DNA of 64,000 bases, taken from contig CDRNVI010000002.1 in the NCBI GenBank assembly GCA_977017575.1, positions 558,001 through 622,000 of the forward strand, written 5' to 3'. Below the pieces are notes generated by a model. The model saw only the letters and a program-made list of their open reading frames with translations. It searched no databases and was not told where the DNA came from. Made by a program: the position numbers and the translations under genes. Numbering within the stretch: position 1 is the stretch's first letter; every line of letters begins with the position of its first letter. The DNA is from Paramoeba atlantica (Eukaryota; Discosea). Positions 28,964-40,367 of the stretch are shown here, piece after piece.

Positions 28964-30618
28964 TTAGTTCCTTGAGAATGATTTTTTATTACCTTTGTTT
29001 AACGTTTGGGTTTTCGTGCTCTTTCTATATTCATCTATTATCTTTATCCAACTTTTTTTATTCTGGGCTTTCAGTTTCCATGAGCAATCTGTTGTTATCC
29101 CAACTCTTTCCAGTGCAGCTACAAGGCTTCTACTATAGCATTGCAGGCTTCGTTTATATGTATTTCCTCTATTTTGAGTTGATCGATATTTGCCGAATAA
29201 CACTCTGTTCGGGAATCTATCTGGACCCATTCTTGCGACGTGTCCAGCAAACAGTAAACTTCGGGCATCTATTTGTGGCTGGAGTGGGTCCATTCCTGCG
29301 ATCGATAGGCATTCCTTCTGGGAGGTATATCTTATTGCATCCTTCGCAGATTCTTGGTGCTGTTTATCATTGTATGCGCTATTGTCGTTCTTGACCCATG
29401 GTATGCCGAAAGATGTTTTGATGTATCTTATATAGGCGCGGTTGAGTTTCAGATGCTGGGTTGGTGTAAGCGCCCACGTTGAGCTCGCATATAGTAGAAT
29501 TGGTACTATACAGACTTCCAGGATGAGTCTTTTCGTTTTCCTTGTGATAGCCTTGTCTTTCCACAAGTCTCTAAATTTTCTCATACCTGCGCAAGCTCTT
29601 CTTATTCTGTTTTCTATTTCTTCTTCCAATGAAGCATCTTCACTGATGACTGTTCCAAGGTATGAGAAGTTCCGTACTTGTTCAATAGTTTCTTCTTGTG
29701 CTTTTATCTCGGATGTGTAATACTTTTCTGCTTTGCAAGGTTGAATTACCTGTGTTTTAGTTTTCCTTGTGTTTATCCTTATTCCCCATTGGTTCATAAC
29801 CCCTACTACTGCGTTTAAGGTATTTTGCAGTTCCGTTTGTTCGTCCGACCAAAGAACAAGGTCATCCGCATACGCTATGAGTCCGAAAACATCTGTACCG
29901 GTTACTTTATCGCCTCGTTGAGCTTTTCCTTTTGGGATCCTCCATTCGACACGGATGCCTGCAGTTTTAATCTGTAGTGCTTTCCGGAGTACAGCATCAA
30001 ATGTTGCATTGAATAGCAGGCAGCTCATTCGACAGCCTTGTTTTAAGCCGCCAGGTATTTCGAAGCTTTCACTCTTCGTGCCGTCGTTTAACATGACGCT
30101 TGCAGTTGTTGTGTTATATAGTGCGCGAATTAGTTCCAATAATGGTCCTTCAATTTTCAAACTCTGAAGGGTGGCCCAGACTGCCTCTCGTGGTAAGGTA
30201 TCATAAGCCTTCTCGAGATCCAGGTAGGCAAGATATAACGGTGATTTGTGTCTCCTGACTTCCTCCGTGATTCTTCTGAGTATGAAGATCGCATCGTCTA
30301 TACCTCTATTATGTCGGAAGCCATTTTGGGCTTCTAGAAGTCTAGCATCGACGCGCGCTGCAATACGATGTGTGAGTATGCCAGATAGGACTTTCGCTGC
30401 AGGGCTCATTATTGAAATTGGGCGGTAGGATCCGGGATCGCAGGCTTTGCCTTTTGCTGCGCCTTTGTAGATTGGTATGATGTGGGAGTGCGTCCACTCT
30501 TTGGGAACCTTGGAGTTTTGCCAGCAAAGTTTCAATATCCATGTCATCCAAATAATTGCGGCTTTTCCTGCATATTTGAGATGTTCGGGGAAAATTCCGT
30601 CTGGGCCTTGTGCTTTCC

Positions 30619-30626
<8 letters not shown>
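28964..30626 (-). CDS. RTE-like LINE reverse transcriptase, N-terminus missing
   Basis: Reading on the minus strand the protein enters at RKAQGPDGIFPEHLKYAG (about 30620), the usual start of the RT fingers, so the upstream endonuclease domain is missing through 5' truncation. It then shows SYRPISIMSPAAKV, FRHNRGIDDAI, YLDLEKAYDTLPREAVW (motif A), GGLKQGCRMSCLLFN and the catalytic IAYADDLVLWS. The C-terminal part has FSYLGTVISEDASL and LFAGHVARMGPDRFPNRVLF, typical of RTE and related clades. The stop is at 28964. The frame is open throughout the 550 codons present. Clade assignment is by motif memory and could be wrong between RTE and a sister clade. Confidence 0.78.
30615..30626 (+). repeat. 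Target duplication of the minus-strand LINE-A array, left copy
   Basis: TTCCTATTTTTT occurs here and at 36209-36220, bracketing the whole block of minus-strand LINE-A sequence. Because the block begins and ends in T-rich sequence, the exact length (12-13 bp) is uncertain. Confidence 0.6.
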
Positions 30627-30654
<28 letters not shown>

Positions 30655-31045
30655 CTCCTCTTTCTCACCTCTTGACATACTTTTCCCACCTTTCTCCCTA
30701 CTTTCCTGCTTTCCCCTACCCAACTTTTCAACTTTTCAGGGGGGGTAAGGTCTCCCTCAGCTTCGCCTCACCCGGCCTGCAGGCGGCTCCTCAACCATTC
30801 GCGCGTTCCGGACCGGGTCTTTCGACCTCTCCACGGCCTGACTTGTGGACCCTTCCCTTGTTATACGGGAGGGCGCAGGCGCGGGCCTGTGTCGACAGCG
30901 ACACGGTCGCGAAACAGGATGCTGGCCGACGGGGAGGAGATTCACTACCCGTGTACTACCTCACTTGGGGTACCTAGCCTTGACGGACTAGGCGTAGAGG
31001 CCTTTTAGAGCGTAGAGGCCTTTTATTTTTTTATTTGGGAAGACG
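30627..31045 (-). mobile_element. LINE-A 3'UTR fragment, minus strand
   Basis: A T-run (to 30654) is followed by a reverse-complement LINE-A 3'UTR (to about 30992) with a tail unlike the A1, A2 and A3 tails. The CCTAG...CTAGG hairpin is partly changed (CCTAGCCTTGACGGACTAGG). A 16-base tandem duplication (GCGTAGAGGCCTTTTA) lies at about 30990-31025. No gene is present. Confidence 0.7.
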
Positions 31046-31614
31046 TTTTTTTTGCAATTAATAAGGGGGGAGAAGTATGAATCGCGGCATTGCCTCTATA
31101 TTTTGACCCAGTAGACGAACCAAGTACATAGTAGGTCTATTAGGGGGGTATATGAATTTAAAACAAGCAATCAAATTAGCAATTCTTTTCATTTCCACAG
31201 AAGTATATTTTCTTTTGCTTTTTTCTCAGCCCAAAACTAGCAATTCAATCTCCCCTAAGTATATACGACAAATAAGACACAGTAAAAATAAAAACAAGCA
31301 ATCCAGACCCAATCCATTCGCGCGTTCCGGACCGGGTCTTTCGACCACTCCACGGCCTGACTTGTGAACCCTTCCCTTGCTATACGGGAGGGCGCAGGCG
31401 CGGGCCTGTGTCGACAGCGACACGGTCACGAAACAGGATGCTGGCCGACGGGGAGGAGATTCACTACCCGTGTACTACCTCACTTGGGGTACCTAGCCCT
31501 CGCGGGCTAGGCGTGAGTATAGACTCTGTCGACTCGACCAGCATCCCGACCAGCTCTTCATGGGCGCAAACGTGTTCCCGTGCCAAAAGGGGCGCGGTCG
31601 ACGTTTACGAACGT

Positions 31615-34600
31615 TTACACCTCCGTAGGAGAGAGCGGATCCTCAGGAAGTAAACGAGTAACCATCATGCGCGCCTGAAGGCGCATGAGGGTGACGTTCA
31701 GCTCCGTAAAGATTCTGCTCGTGGCTTCCCCTTCTGTCAATAACCCACACGAGGCATGTGAGAGACGTTCCCCAACTTTGCGGATCACTGCTGAAGCACT
31801 GGGGCTCCAGGCGCCATAGCTTTCGACCACCATGGCCGTAAAGTCACACCCGGCGTCAACGGCTTCCCGGCGCTGCCTACCCTTCTCCATGGAGGAATAA
31901 TGCTCGGCAAACGACCCCGCGGTTACCCAGCTAGCGTTCCGGACTTTGTCCGTATATTTTAGTTGCTGAGCATGGGTGACCGCGAAGTCAAGCACGATGG
32001 GATTCCCCAAGAAAAGACTGCGCAGGTATACGTCGCCAGGTCTGGTGAGGGCCCCCCCTGGGCCTCTGTTGCCAAGACTTTTCTCCCGTTGTGGGGACAG
32101 TTTGGCTCTGCTGCAAAGGTCCGTGAACTGATCTGCCACGGCATTGTGCCTCGCGATAATTCCGTTGTCGTGCTTGCAAGACAATGCGTGGTCCCCTTTT
32201 GTGTCGAGTGGAAGAGGGCATTTCGGCATAGGACACTTCCCTTCTTCAGGGTAAACATCGATCCCTAACCACCAACGGGCCAAGGTTCGAAATGCTGTAG
32301 GGGTAAAGGAATACCCCATGTCCTTAGACGGGGTTACAAAAGCCCAGCTGCTTGCCCCTTTACCGCACTGAGATATCCATCGTGCTCGTGTCCGCACATC
32401 TGACATTTCGTATGATTGGGAGAAATCGTGGGCCGCGATCGCGTAGCTGATGTCTCGCTGGCGAGGGATCTTCCCTTTCAACCATTGCGGGGGGGTCGTA
32501 TCAGCACAATCCTCCGAGGCGTACAGCGGTGTAGAAAAGTGTATTTCCTCAGGTGTATGCATGGTGCGGGAAGTTATGCGCAGGGGTAGGCAGATCTCCG
32601 AGGGAGGCTGATCGATGACACCTAGGGGGCGTTTCCTCTTTCTATGGGAGAAAGGGCTGCCAACTGCTTTTTCGCAAGGGGCGTTCGGCGCTGTGAGGAT
32701 ACGGCCTCGCGAGTCAAGTAAAGATATTCCGGCCTTCTTGTTGATATCCCTGACAGCTTCCGCGAATCCATCTGCGTCAGTGGGGTTCCATGAGTCTCTG
32801 GCCGCACAGAAAGCGACGGAAGATACGTAGGCGGCCGTGGCATGCAACGCTGCGGACCTTAATCCAAAACCGCCGTGCCGCTTCAAACGCTGTACCTGAG
32901 ATCGCGCGTGGCGATCCAGGGGGCAAATTATTGCTTCGGTAGCAGTCATAAGAAAGCCGTCGAGTCGGGTGCATAGATGGGTTATGGCTTGGGGCGGTGT
33001 ACTTCTCAGAGCGTACACCATCTTGCAAAACCCAGCACACTGTCTGATAAGGGCAAGTGCGACCTGTGGGTCCCGGATGGTGGCTATCGCGTCAAGCGTG
33101 TCCTCCGCGGGGCCTATGGCATGTGTCTCGAGGTACTCTGAGCAATGTTCTGGCGATCCCACCGGGCTCCCAAGGATGTCGAAATTGCCGTGGACATTGA
33201 TCTTATTGGAGGGGATATCTGGAAATTCGGAGGCGTGGTGTGCCGATGCCGGGGGTGTAACGATCTCACATTTAGACATGTTAAGATGTAAACCCCATTG
33301 TGGACCTACTCGGGCAATCGTGTCGAGGGCGTTCCTAACGTCTTGCGCTTGTCCAATGAGGACGCCGTCATCGAGGTACCATAACTGGGCAAAGAGGTTA
33401 GCCTGAAGAGCAATTGCTTCTGCGAGCGCTAAGGACACTAGCGAGAAGAGTAGCGGTCCTAAAGGGTCGCCCTGTTGCACTCCCTCTTCAGAAGAAAGTG
33501 ATCGGAGTCCATAGGTGAGGGAGCTGGGGTTCGAGTAACACCAGCTTATCCATGGGAATAGCTCTGGGAAGTGCTCTTGGACTAGAGGAAGAAAACAAGT
33601 CCTGCTCACGTTGTTGAAAACGTTCCGTAGGTCAACTTTGCAGAGTACAAAGTTGGAGCAGTCCATGTTTGATGAGATGGCCAAGCGGCACATGTGGATA
33701 ATGCGTTCATTCCCAGCTGGGGTAGCCACACCAAATTGCCGTCCTGCAAAAAGAGTTCTAGCCTTGGACCTGACTGCGTTGCATGCAGCCTTGCTCACTA
33801 ACCGTCGCAAAGTTTCCCCGGCGGCAATTGGGCGAACGTCGTTTTCACCTTTCTCTAGGGCACACAGTCGGGCTCCCGCAAAGTGACTCTGTACTTCCTT
33901 TGGTGCTTTTCCTGCGAGGAGATGATTAGCGAGCTTCGTAAGGGATTCGAGTGGGTCTGTGTTCTTGCCTCCGTGGGTAAGGAGCGCTGCCTGTAAATGC
34001 TCGGGGCGTAATCCCAAGGTACCCGCGGAGGAGCCTCTGTGAAAGCCCTTGATTGCCTTCGCGATTTCAGATTCATCCAACTCCAGGGGCTCTGCTGCGG
34101 GGAAAAAGTTGGCGGCCCCCGGAACGAGCAAACGGCAGGGGTGCTTTTCTTGTAATTTAGAGAATGTGTCGTCGTCGTCCGGAGCCATGGGGTCTGACGT
34201 TAGAGCAGCCATGCCTCTGGAATATTCTCCCTGTCGAGCAAGGAGTTCTGCCCTTAGTGCTGCTTTTTCATCTTCATCACTATCCTCGGTAGGAGTTACT
34301 TTCTTTTTGCGGTAGTTCGTCGTGGCCTCTTGCCATAGGGAGGAATAATCCAACGCAAGCCAACGCTGCATGCAACTGTAGGCGTGGGAAGCGTAAGCCA
34401 TGTGACCTTTGCGTCCTCCACGGCGCGGGGCGGGAAGGACACATTTAGGCAACATGGCCAACAAGGTCCATGACTGCAGCGTATTTTCTTTGACGGCGTT
34501 ATCCATGGCCTCTGTAAGAATTTCGCCCCACAACTGGCGGCATCGATGCGGTACGTCTTTGCACGTACTAAGGGGTAGTGAGCAGATATTGGATAAAGAT

Positions 34601-35607
34601 GGAAGCTCGAGCTGCGTGGTTCCATCCACCAGGGTGGGGCTGTCTTCCTCAGAAAGGGTTTCGGCGTGAGGTTCGGGTAGTGAGGAGGCCTTTGTTGCTT
34701 GGCAGCTATGAGAGTGAGATGAACGCTTGCTTTTATCATAGTTACGCCCGCAAGAGGAACATACGAAGCGACCCTCCCCCTCCCACCACTCTGCAGGAAT
34801 GCTGCTTCCATGCCGGCAAGCGACGTGGTTATAGAAAGCTTGCCACGACCCGCCATGCGGTAAGCTCCGCCATGAGCATCCCTGGGCTGGGCACTCTCGA
34901 GCGTCGACCCTATTGCAGGGTAGGGGTGTATCTTGTGAGCTGGTGGGGCCATGTTCCAGTTGTTTTTGACTCACTTCCGCTGAGTCAACGTCTTCTTCAC
35001 ACCTGTTAGCTGGGAACGTTCCTTGTTGCTGCGACAGCGGGAAATAAGGGGGAGTTTGTTCGTGAACGGCGGTCCCAGCGGATGGATCGAGCTCCATTGC
35101 AGGAGAATCTCCTCTATCGCATGGGTCCTTGTCGTGTGCCCTAAGGTCCGACGCTTCGCCTCTAATGGGCGTGGTTTTCTCTCGCGTCTTGGTGGTTTTT
35201 ATGATGCCTCGAATATGTCCTTTAGCGCAGGGAGGTATAGTGGTTACTCGACGTCGAGAGAACTTCCTTGCGACAGAATCCTTTTCAGACTGTGGTGATT
35301 GGGTGTTGTGATCTGGGCCGATAAGCACACGAGAGTGATTTGATTCTTCATCGCTGCCATCTTCGCGTCCTGTATCAGGCGTCGGTTTTTCGTGGGAAAT
35401 CAAAGCAGCATTTTTGCACCAGTCATGAGGAATATTCGCAGGTATAGGAGTTGTGTATAGTAGTTCATTGTAGGTACTCGGCTGTTTAATGAGATGCGCA
35501 TTACCCGCGAACTGGTCCCAGGATCCTGTTTTATGAGTCGCCTCCTAATGCAAAAACGAATCGTCATCCATAGGAGATGGCTCTTCAAAGTGGTCTTCGC
35601 CTGACAT
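31615..35607 (-). pseudogene. LINE-A polyprotein with one early in-frame stop
   Basis: Translation from ATG 35607 gives MSGEDHFEEPSPMDDDSFLH, then a TAG (35545-35547) where the related copy at 18032 has a Glu codon. After it the same frame is open for about 1310 codons to 31615. It includes WDQFAGNAHLI, two C2H2-like fingers (CPAQGC..., FVCSSCGRNY...), the RT with VRPIAAGETLRRL, KVDLRNVFNNVS, QQGDPLGPLLFS and LWYLDDGVLIG, the CCHC finger CPMPKCPLPLD and the RLE motif RPGDVY...IVLDFAVTHAQQLKY. One base change separates it from an open frame, so the insertion is young. Confidence 0.85.
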
Positions 35608-35624
35608 AGAACGAACCGCGTACC

Positions 35625-35690
35625 TGAAAAAGGATGAAATATAGAAAATAATTCAACAAGGTACAGAAACTGTATCTTTATCGTTAAAGA
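35625..35690 (-). promoter_or_regulatory. Spliced-leader-like 5' end plus polypyrimidine-AG, minus strand
   Basis: Read on the minus strand, TTTAACGATAAAGATACAG and onward to CCTTGTTG (35690-35654) is followed by a T-rich tract and TTTTTCAG at about 35625, 18 bases before the ATG. The leader from AGGTACGCGGTTC on is shared with the copy at 17950. Confidence 0.7.
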
Positions 35691-35692
35691 CG

Positions 35693-36222
35693 TTTTTTTT
35701 TTTTTTTTTTTTGCAGTTAATAAGGGGGGAGAAGTATGAATCGCGGCATTGCCTCTATATTTTGACCCAGTAGACGAACCAAGTAGGTCCATTGGGGGGG
35801 AATACGAGTTGAAAACAAGTAAATTTTTTTTTTTATATGATTTTAAAACAAGCAATCAAATTAGCAATTTCATATTTTGGAGCCCAAAACTAGCAATTCG
35901 ATCTCCCGTAAGTATAAGAACATTAAAAACAATAACAATAAAAACAAGCAATATATGCCCAATCCATTCGCGCGTTCCGGACCGGGTCTTTCGACCTCTC
36001 CACGGCCTGACTTGTGAACCCTTCCCTTGTTATATGGGAGGGCGCAGGCGCGGGCCTGTGTCGACAGCGACACGGTCGCGAAACAGGATGCTGGCCGACG
36101 GGGAGGAAGTTTTAGTTCCCGACCCATGTCCTACCTCACTTGGAGTACCTAGCCCTTGAGGGCGATATTTTTTTATTTTTTTATTTTTTTTTTTTTTTTT
36201 TTTTTTTTTTCCTATTTTTTCC
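35693..36222 (-). mobile_element. LINE-A 3'UTR fragment and T-rich edge, minus strand
   Basis: A T-run (35693-35712) is followed by a reverse-complement LINE-A 3'UTR to about 36163, diverged in its AT-rich tail. T-rich sequence follows to the duplicated target TTCCTATTTTTT (36209-36220). No gene is present. The last two bases (36221-36222) are the original 5' edge of the RTE-like insertion. Confidence 0.7.
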
Positions 36223-36235
36223 TACCATTGCATAT

Positions 36236-37754
36236 AAAGCCTGACATTCCCCGAATAGATCTTGAAAAAGTTCGAAAATGGATGAACCCAGCGACTTTGT
36301 ACCGTTTCGAAGAGGTCTGGGATATGTTGACTAAGCTCCCGGAGGGGACAACGAAAACTGGTCGGGTGAGCGGGGGGCTTGCGAATGAGGATGTTCGCGC
36401 TCTTGTTGAACATGGAATTATTTCCCGCGTCGGGGAAAATGAATTGGTGGACCGTCCAACGATGCAAGAGATTATTCCCTTTTCAGTAGTTGAACGCACA
36501 GATGATGGAGAATCCCAGAGGCGAAGATTCATAGCTTGGACGCGAGTCGACAATATGTCGTTAAAAGAATATGAGCCGTACGTGCCTCTCTCACATCCAG
36601 CGTATTATCTACATAATGTAAGCTCTTCATTCGCAGTCAAACGTGACCTGGCGTGTAGTTTCTTTCAGATTGGACTACCCCTCGAGTCACGCGCAAAGTT
36701 TCGGTTCTCCCATGAGGGAGAAATGTACGAAATGACAGTAATGCCTATGGGTCACAGATGCGCGCCCGAAATTATGCACACAGTGACCGCCACTATAGCG
36801 GGTCATTCCCACTATTGCAAGCAATCACATGGCTTTACTTCGTCAGCCATTGATGTATATATTGATGGCGTTCGGTTCGCAGGCTCTTTCAATGCTGTAC
36901 AACATTACGAGAACTTTATCGATCAAAGGGCAAAAAGCATAAGCGCGAAATTCAAATCCGCAGAAGGTTATCCACTGACGAAATATGTTTATAACGGCGT
37001 GCTTTACGACCATCAAGCGCATAAGGTCGCACTTGGACCGAAGGTGTTGTCTAAAATAGAGGCGAACCATTTTGGAATACTGACGTACAGTGATCTTGAA
37101 GCCTGTGTTGGCCGTTTTATCTACTCGTCCGCGATATTAGGAATGAACCTCCCCCGCTTTCACAATATTTTACGGATCACGCGACGCCGCATAAACGAGC
37201 TGAATCGCTACCCTTTATTGGCGGATGTTGCTGTGCCATTATCCAAGGTTACTAGGTGTGGTCTAGCAAAATGGAGAGACGAGTTACGAGCTAATATACC
37301 CGTTGCTCCTCAACCTCGACCGGATACAGTCGTTCACCAACATGTTTTGTACACCGATGCCTCCAAGGTTGGATGGGGAGGGGTGTTGTACACGGACTAT
37401 GGAGAAATGATCTGTGTCGGCGGTAAGTGGGATGCATCGTTTGACTATGAAGTCAATCGGGCAGAAACTCGTGCCGTTTATCTTAGTATTGAAAAATTAA
37501 AACACCACTTTCGGGAAGGGACGTGTCTAGATTTATATGTAGACAACGTTTCGTGCATGGCAGCCGTCAATAGGAAAATATCGAAATCTTCCGGCGTTTC
37601 TGACGAACTTGAAAAGGTTTTGAATGTAATTAAAAAGCAAGGAATTGCCGTAGATGCGCGGTACGTGAGCACGAAAAGTAACCCTGCGGACAAAATCAGC
37701 CGACTTCGTTATGCCGAGGCAGACCCTGATAATGCGAAAGGGGTGGAAAGTTAG
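36236..37754 (+). CDS. VIPER-like element: RT-RNase H region (fossil element part)
   Basis: This is the RT and RNase H part of the VIPER-like element, lying to the right of the nested LINE block. RT blocks shared with the second copy include AVKRDLACSFFQIGLP, MPMGHRCAPEIMHTVTA and YVYNGVLYDHQAH. An RNase H-like domain follows, with LYTDASKVGWGGVLY, NRAETRAVYLSIEKL, LYVDNVSCMAAVN and STKSNPADKISRL. The enzyme would copy element RNA into DNA. The stop at 37752-37754 is 16 bases before repeat B1. Confidence 0.78.
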
Positions 37755-37770
37755 TAGCGAGAGGGTGGTG

Positions 37771-38393
37771 GCGCCGGCCAGGCGCGATGCCCTATCGTAT
37801 AGTTTTGATTTAGGTAGTTTATATTATAGGTCGACAAAACGAATGTTGATATCATTCTATTCTGCAACTATATGTTTTGATAGTTATTGTAAACCTTACC
37901 CTGAATGGGCGTATACTTTATATAGGATCTCTACAAAGTACGATATTCACACAAAATGAAATTCTAAGAGTTTACGAAAAGAATTTTAGGAAGTGTGCAG
38001 TGGTTAACGTGTTTCATGCACGCACCAACCAGTGCAATCTTGAATACATCTTTAGCATATACTGCACTTTTACGCATAAACTTTACGTGTAATGTACTTT
38101 TGTTTCGTTATTTCATATAATATTTCTTAGAAGAAGATTCTTAGGACAATATTTTCTTCACTTTACTTCGATAATTTTTGCGCCCACCCACCGGCCCCCG
38201 CGCCGGCCAGGCGCGATGCCCTATCGTATAGTTTTGATTTAGGTAGTTTATATTATAGGTCGACAAAACGAATGTTGATATCATTCTATTCTGCAACTAT
38301 ATGTTTTGATAGTTATTGTAAACCTTACCCTGAATGGGCGTATACTTTATATAGGATCTCTACAAAGTACGATATTCACACAAAATGAAATTC
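37771..38393 (+). repeat. Terminal repeats B1, A2 and B2 of the VIPER-like element
   Basis: B1 (37771-37964) and B2 (38200-38393) both start GCGCCGGCCAGG and end AAATGAAATTC. A2 (37965-38182) repeats A1. A 17-base C/G-rich spacer separates A2 from B2. The A1...B1A2B2 order is diagnostic of Ngaro/VIPER-type YR elements. Confidence 0.88.
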
Positions 38394-40186
38394 GAGGAAT
38401 AATTGGTGATTATAAGGAATGCAATTATGATGAGAAAAATCTTATATGGAATCGCGCCTTATCAGCCGTTAAGTACTCACTCACAACCGTCCAGATAGCC
38501 GAGGCCAGACGCAGACGGCGACGTCCACTGAAAGAAAACCTTGAATCGACCACATCGCCTCAACAAGAAATCGACAAACGAGCAATTAAAAAAGCTATTC
38601 GATTAGTGCTGGAAGGTGCAGTCTCAAAAGCCACTAAAGTACTAGACAGGAAAATCAAGCCAAATACTCTATCCGACGAAGAAATTTTCTCCCAGCTTAA
38701 AACATTGCATCCGGATGGCCCGATTACATTTCAGTTGCCTCATGATGCACCCCAAATCGCATGCATTACAACCGAGGAGCTCCGTTCTGCAGGACGTCGT
38801 TTGGCAAAGGGGGCAGCACCAGGCCCCACAGGACTGACCGACGGCATCATTCGTCTACTGTTAGATGATGAAGTCTGTTGCATAAACTTAAGCCACATGC
38901 TTCTCGATTTAATCAATGGGTGTCTGTCCAAACAGCTCATGACACGCCTGCGACGCGCTCGACTTGTTGCCCTCCCCAAAGCCGAAGGTCGCGTACGGCC
39001 TATTGCGATGGGAGAAATCCTCCTAAAGCTTGCTGGCCTTGTTCTGCTGCAACGCAACGAAGGGACTCTAGAAAGTCTCTTCAAGCCAATGCAACACGGC
39101 GTAATGATGAACGGAGGATGTGAACAAGTGGTCCATAAACTACACGCTTTGTACAATGACGGACATGCAATTCTTTCTCTGGATGTCAAGAATGCCTTTA
39201 ACGTCCCCACCCGCGACGACATTGCGAAAGCAATGTTTGCCTTCCACACGATGAAACCATTCCAAAGACTGTTTCACACCGAATATTCAGAGAGCTCGGA
39301 GTTGTTATTCTACGGTTCAAGTGGCAACCTCCATGGAATGGTTAATAGCACAGCAGGGGTCCGACAGGGTTCATCGTTATCCACGTTATACTTCTGTACG
39401 TTTTTCCAGCCATTGCTGGAAACGATGGCACATGAGTTTCCCGAACTATATATCTACGCATACATCGATGACGTAAATTTTGCTTCTAAAGATCCTGCGC
39501 TCATTAGCACGGCTTTCCAGCGGTTTAAGGTACTTCTTCAGGAGAAAAGAATAGAGCTGTCATGCCAAAAATGCGTTTGGTTCACCGGGAAGAATGACAT
39601 CGCAATGCCTGATACTCTAGAGTGTCAAGGCACTTCAACAGAAGCTAAAGCCGCTAAATTTCTCGGTGCCTTTGTTGGGGAGAATCAATCCGTGAGTTCG
39701 AAATTAGTTCAACAACTCGAAAAACATGACACCATTTTCCGGAGGCTGGAGGCCATGGGCGCTAATAATATTTCACTACGGTTACTATCGAAAAGCGTTA
39801 ATGTAAGGCAAAATTACCACATAAGGGTGCACCCCCCACAAGCCTCCCTTGACCTGACCAGAAATTTTGACGAAAAGGTTAACAGCGTATTACAGTCATG
39901 GTTTGGCAACCTAACTGCCGAGCAAATTTTATGGATGCGGCTGCCACTAAAGAAAGGTGGCTTAGGCCTGAGTCCAACAGAACCCTTTCGCCAAACGGCA
40001 TACGAGACCTCTAAAAGCATCTCTCTTGAGCATTTTAATCTTAATTCAGCTCGGGAGTGCTTACTAGCGGCCCCTAAACCCGTCGGCGAGAATTCGATTA
40101 CGGACTCTAAGGCCAACACTGCATTATACCACGAAAACATTCGTACACGTCTCATGTTGAACCCAAAGACGGTGTCTGCCATCCTG
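38394..40186 (+). CDS. LINE-B1 reverse transcriptase segment
   Basis: Coding resumes at RGIIGDYKECNYDEKNLIWN after the VIPER-like insertion; the ATG at 38306 lies in repeat B2 and is not native. The segment gives about 597 residues. A basic linker is followed by RRLAKGAAPGPTGLTDGI, VRPIAMGEILLKLAGL, the motif A region LSLDVKNAFNVPTRDD, VRQGSSLSTLYFC, the catalytic YAYIDDVNFAS and a long thumb with LEKHDTIFRRLEAMGANN and LPLKKGGLGLSPTEPF. It is cut at NPKTVSAIL by the second VIPER-like element; the zinc finger and RLE follow at 45429. It has no internal stop. Confidence 0.85.
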
Positions 40187-40367
40187 TCCTAATAGTCCAC
40201 GTTTTGAAATTTACCCGAGGGGCTGTTATGTATTTGCCTGCTGGCCCTTCGGGGCACATAATTTCTTCAAATTATGATTTGTGTTCTATAATTACATGGA
40301 TTGGATATTCTACTATTTCTTATATATCCTTGTTAGGTTGTTAGTCGTACTACGTTTAAGTTTTTGT

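Larger units (their letters stand above)
28415..30626 (-). mobile_element. RTE-like LINE, 5'-truncated, inserted in the VIPER-like element
   Basis: The copy is on the minus strand. Its 3' end is at 28415 and its truncated 5' end was originally at about 36222; a LINE-A array (30627-36208) later entered its A-rich 5' edge. The 3'UTR (28415-28963) contains repeats of CTCAGCTTCAAC at 28682, 28707 and 28763. Near the end it has GGAGGCAACATCCC...TGGGAT, matching the end of the RTE-like remnant at 50134-51264 (GGAGGTAACATCCC). Target duplication is TACCATTGCATAT. Confidence 0.78.
31046..35692 (-). mobile_element. Full-length LINE-A copy, minus strand
   Basis: The SL-like start lies at 35654-35690 and an 8-base A-run at 31046-31053 marks the 3' end. 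One long ORF has a single early stop codon. The 3'UTR (31054-31614) is of the A2 kind with all hairpins. In its own orientation its start directly follows the poly(A) of another LINE-A fragment (35693-36163), as in the two plus-strand full-length copies. Confidence 0.88.
25793..38393 (+). mobile_element. VIPER/Ngaro-like YR retroelement with split direct repeats
   Basis: This is an element of the DIRS order, close in layout to trypanosomatid VIPER. Its ends have the split-direct-repeat architecture A1 - genes - B1 A2 B2: A1 25793-26010, B1 37771-37964, A2 37965-38182 and B2 38200-38393. A1 and A2 are 218 bp each and look identical, as do B1 and B2. Parts in order are gag-like, YR and RT-RNase H. 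There is no target duplication, only a shared TTC at the junctions, as expected for recombinase-mediated insertion. It carries one nested LINE block (28415-36222) and otherwise looks near-whole. The identity of the repeats suggests recent insertion. Confidence 0.88.

Noticed and set aside
25793-38393. LTR retrotransposon interpretation of the gag/RT-RNase H element
   Set aside because: It has a tyrosine recombinase instead of a DDE integrase, no protease seen, split direct repeats instead of LTRs and no target duplication.
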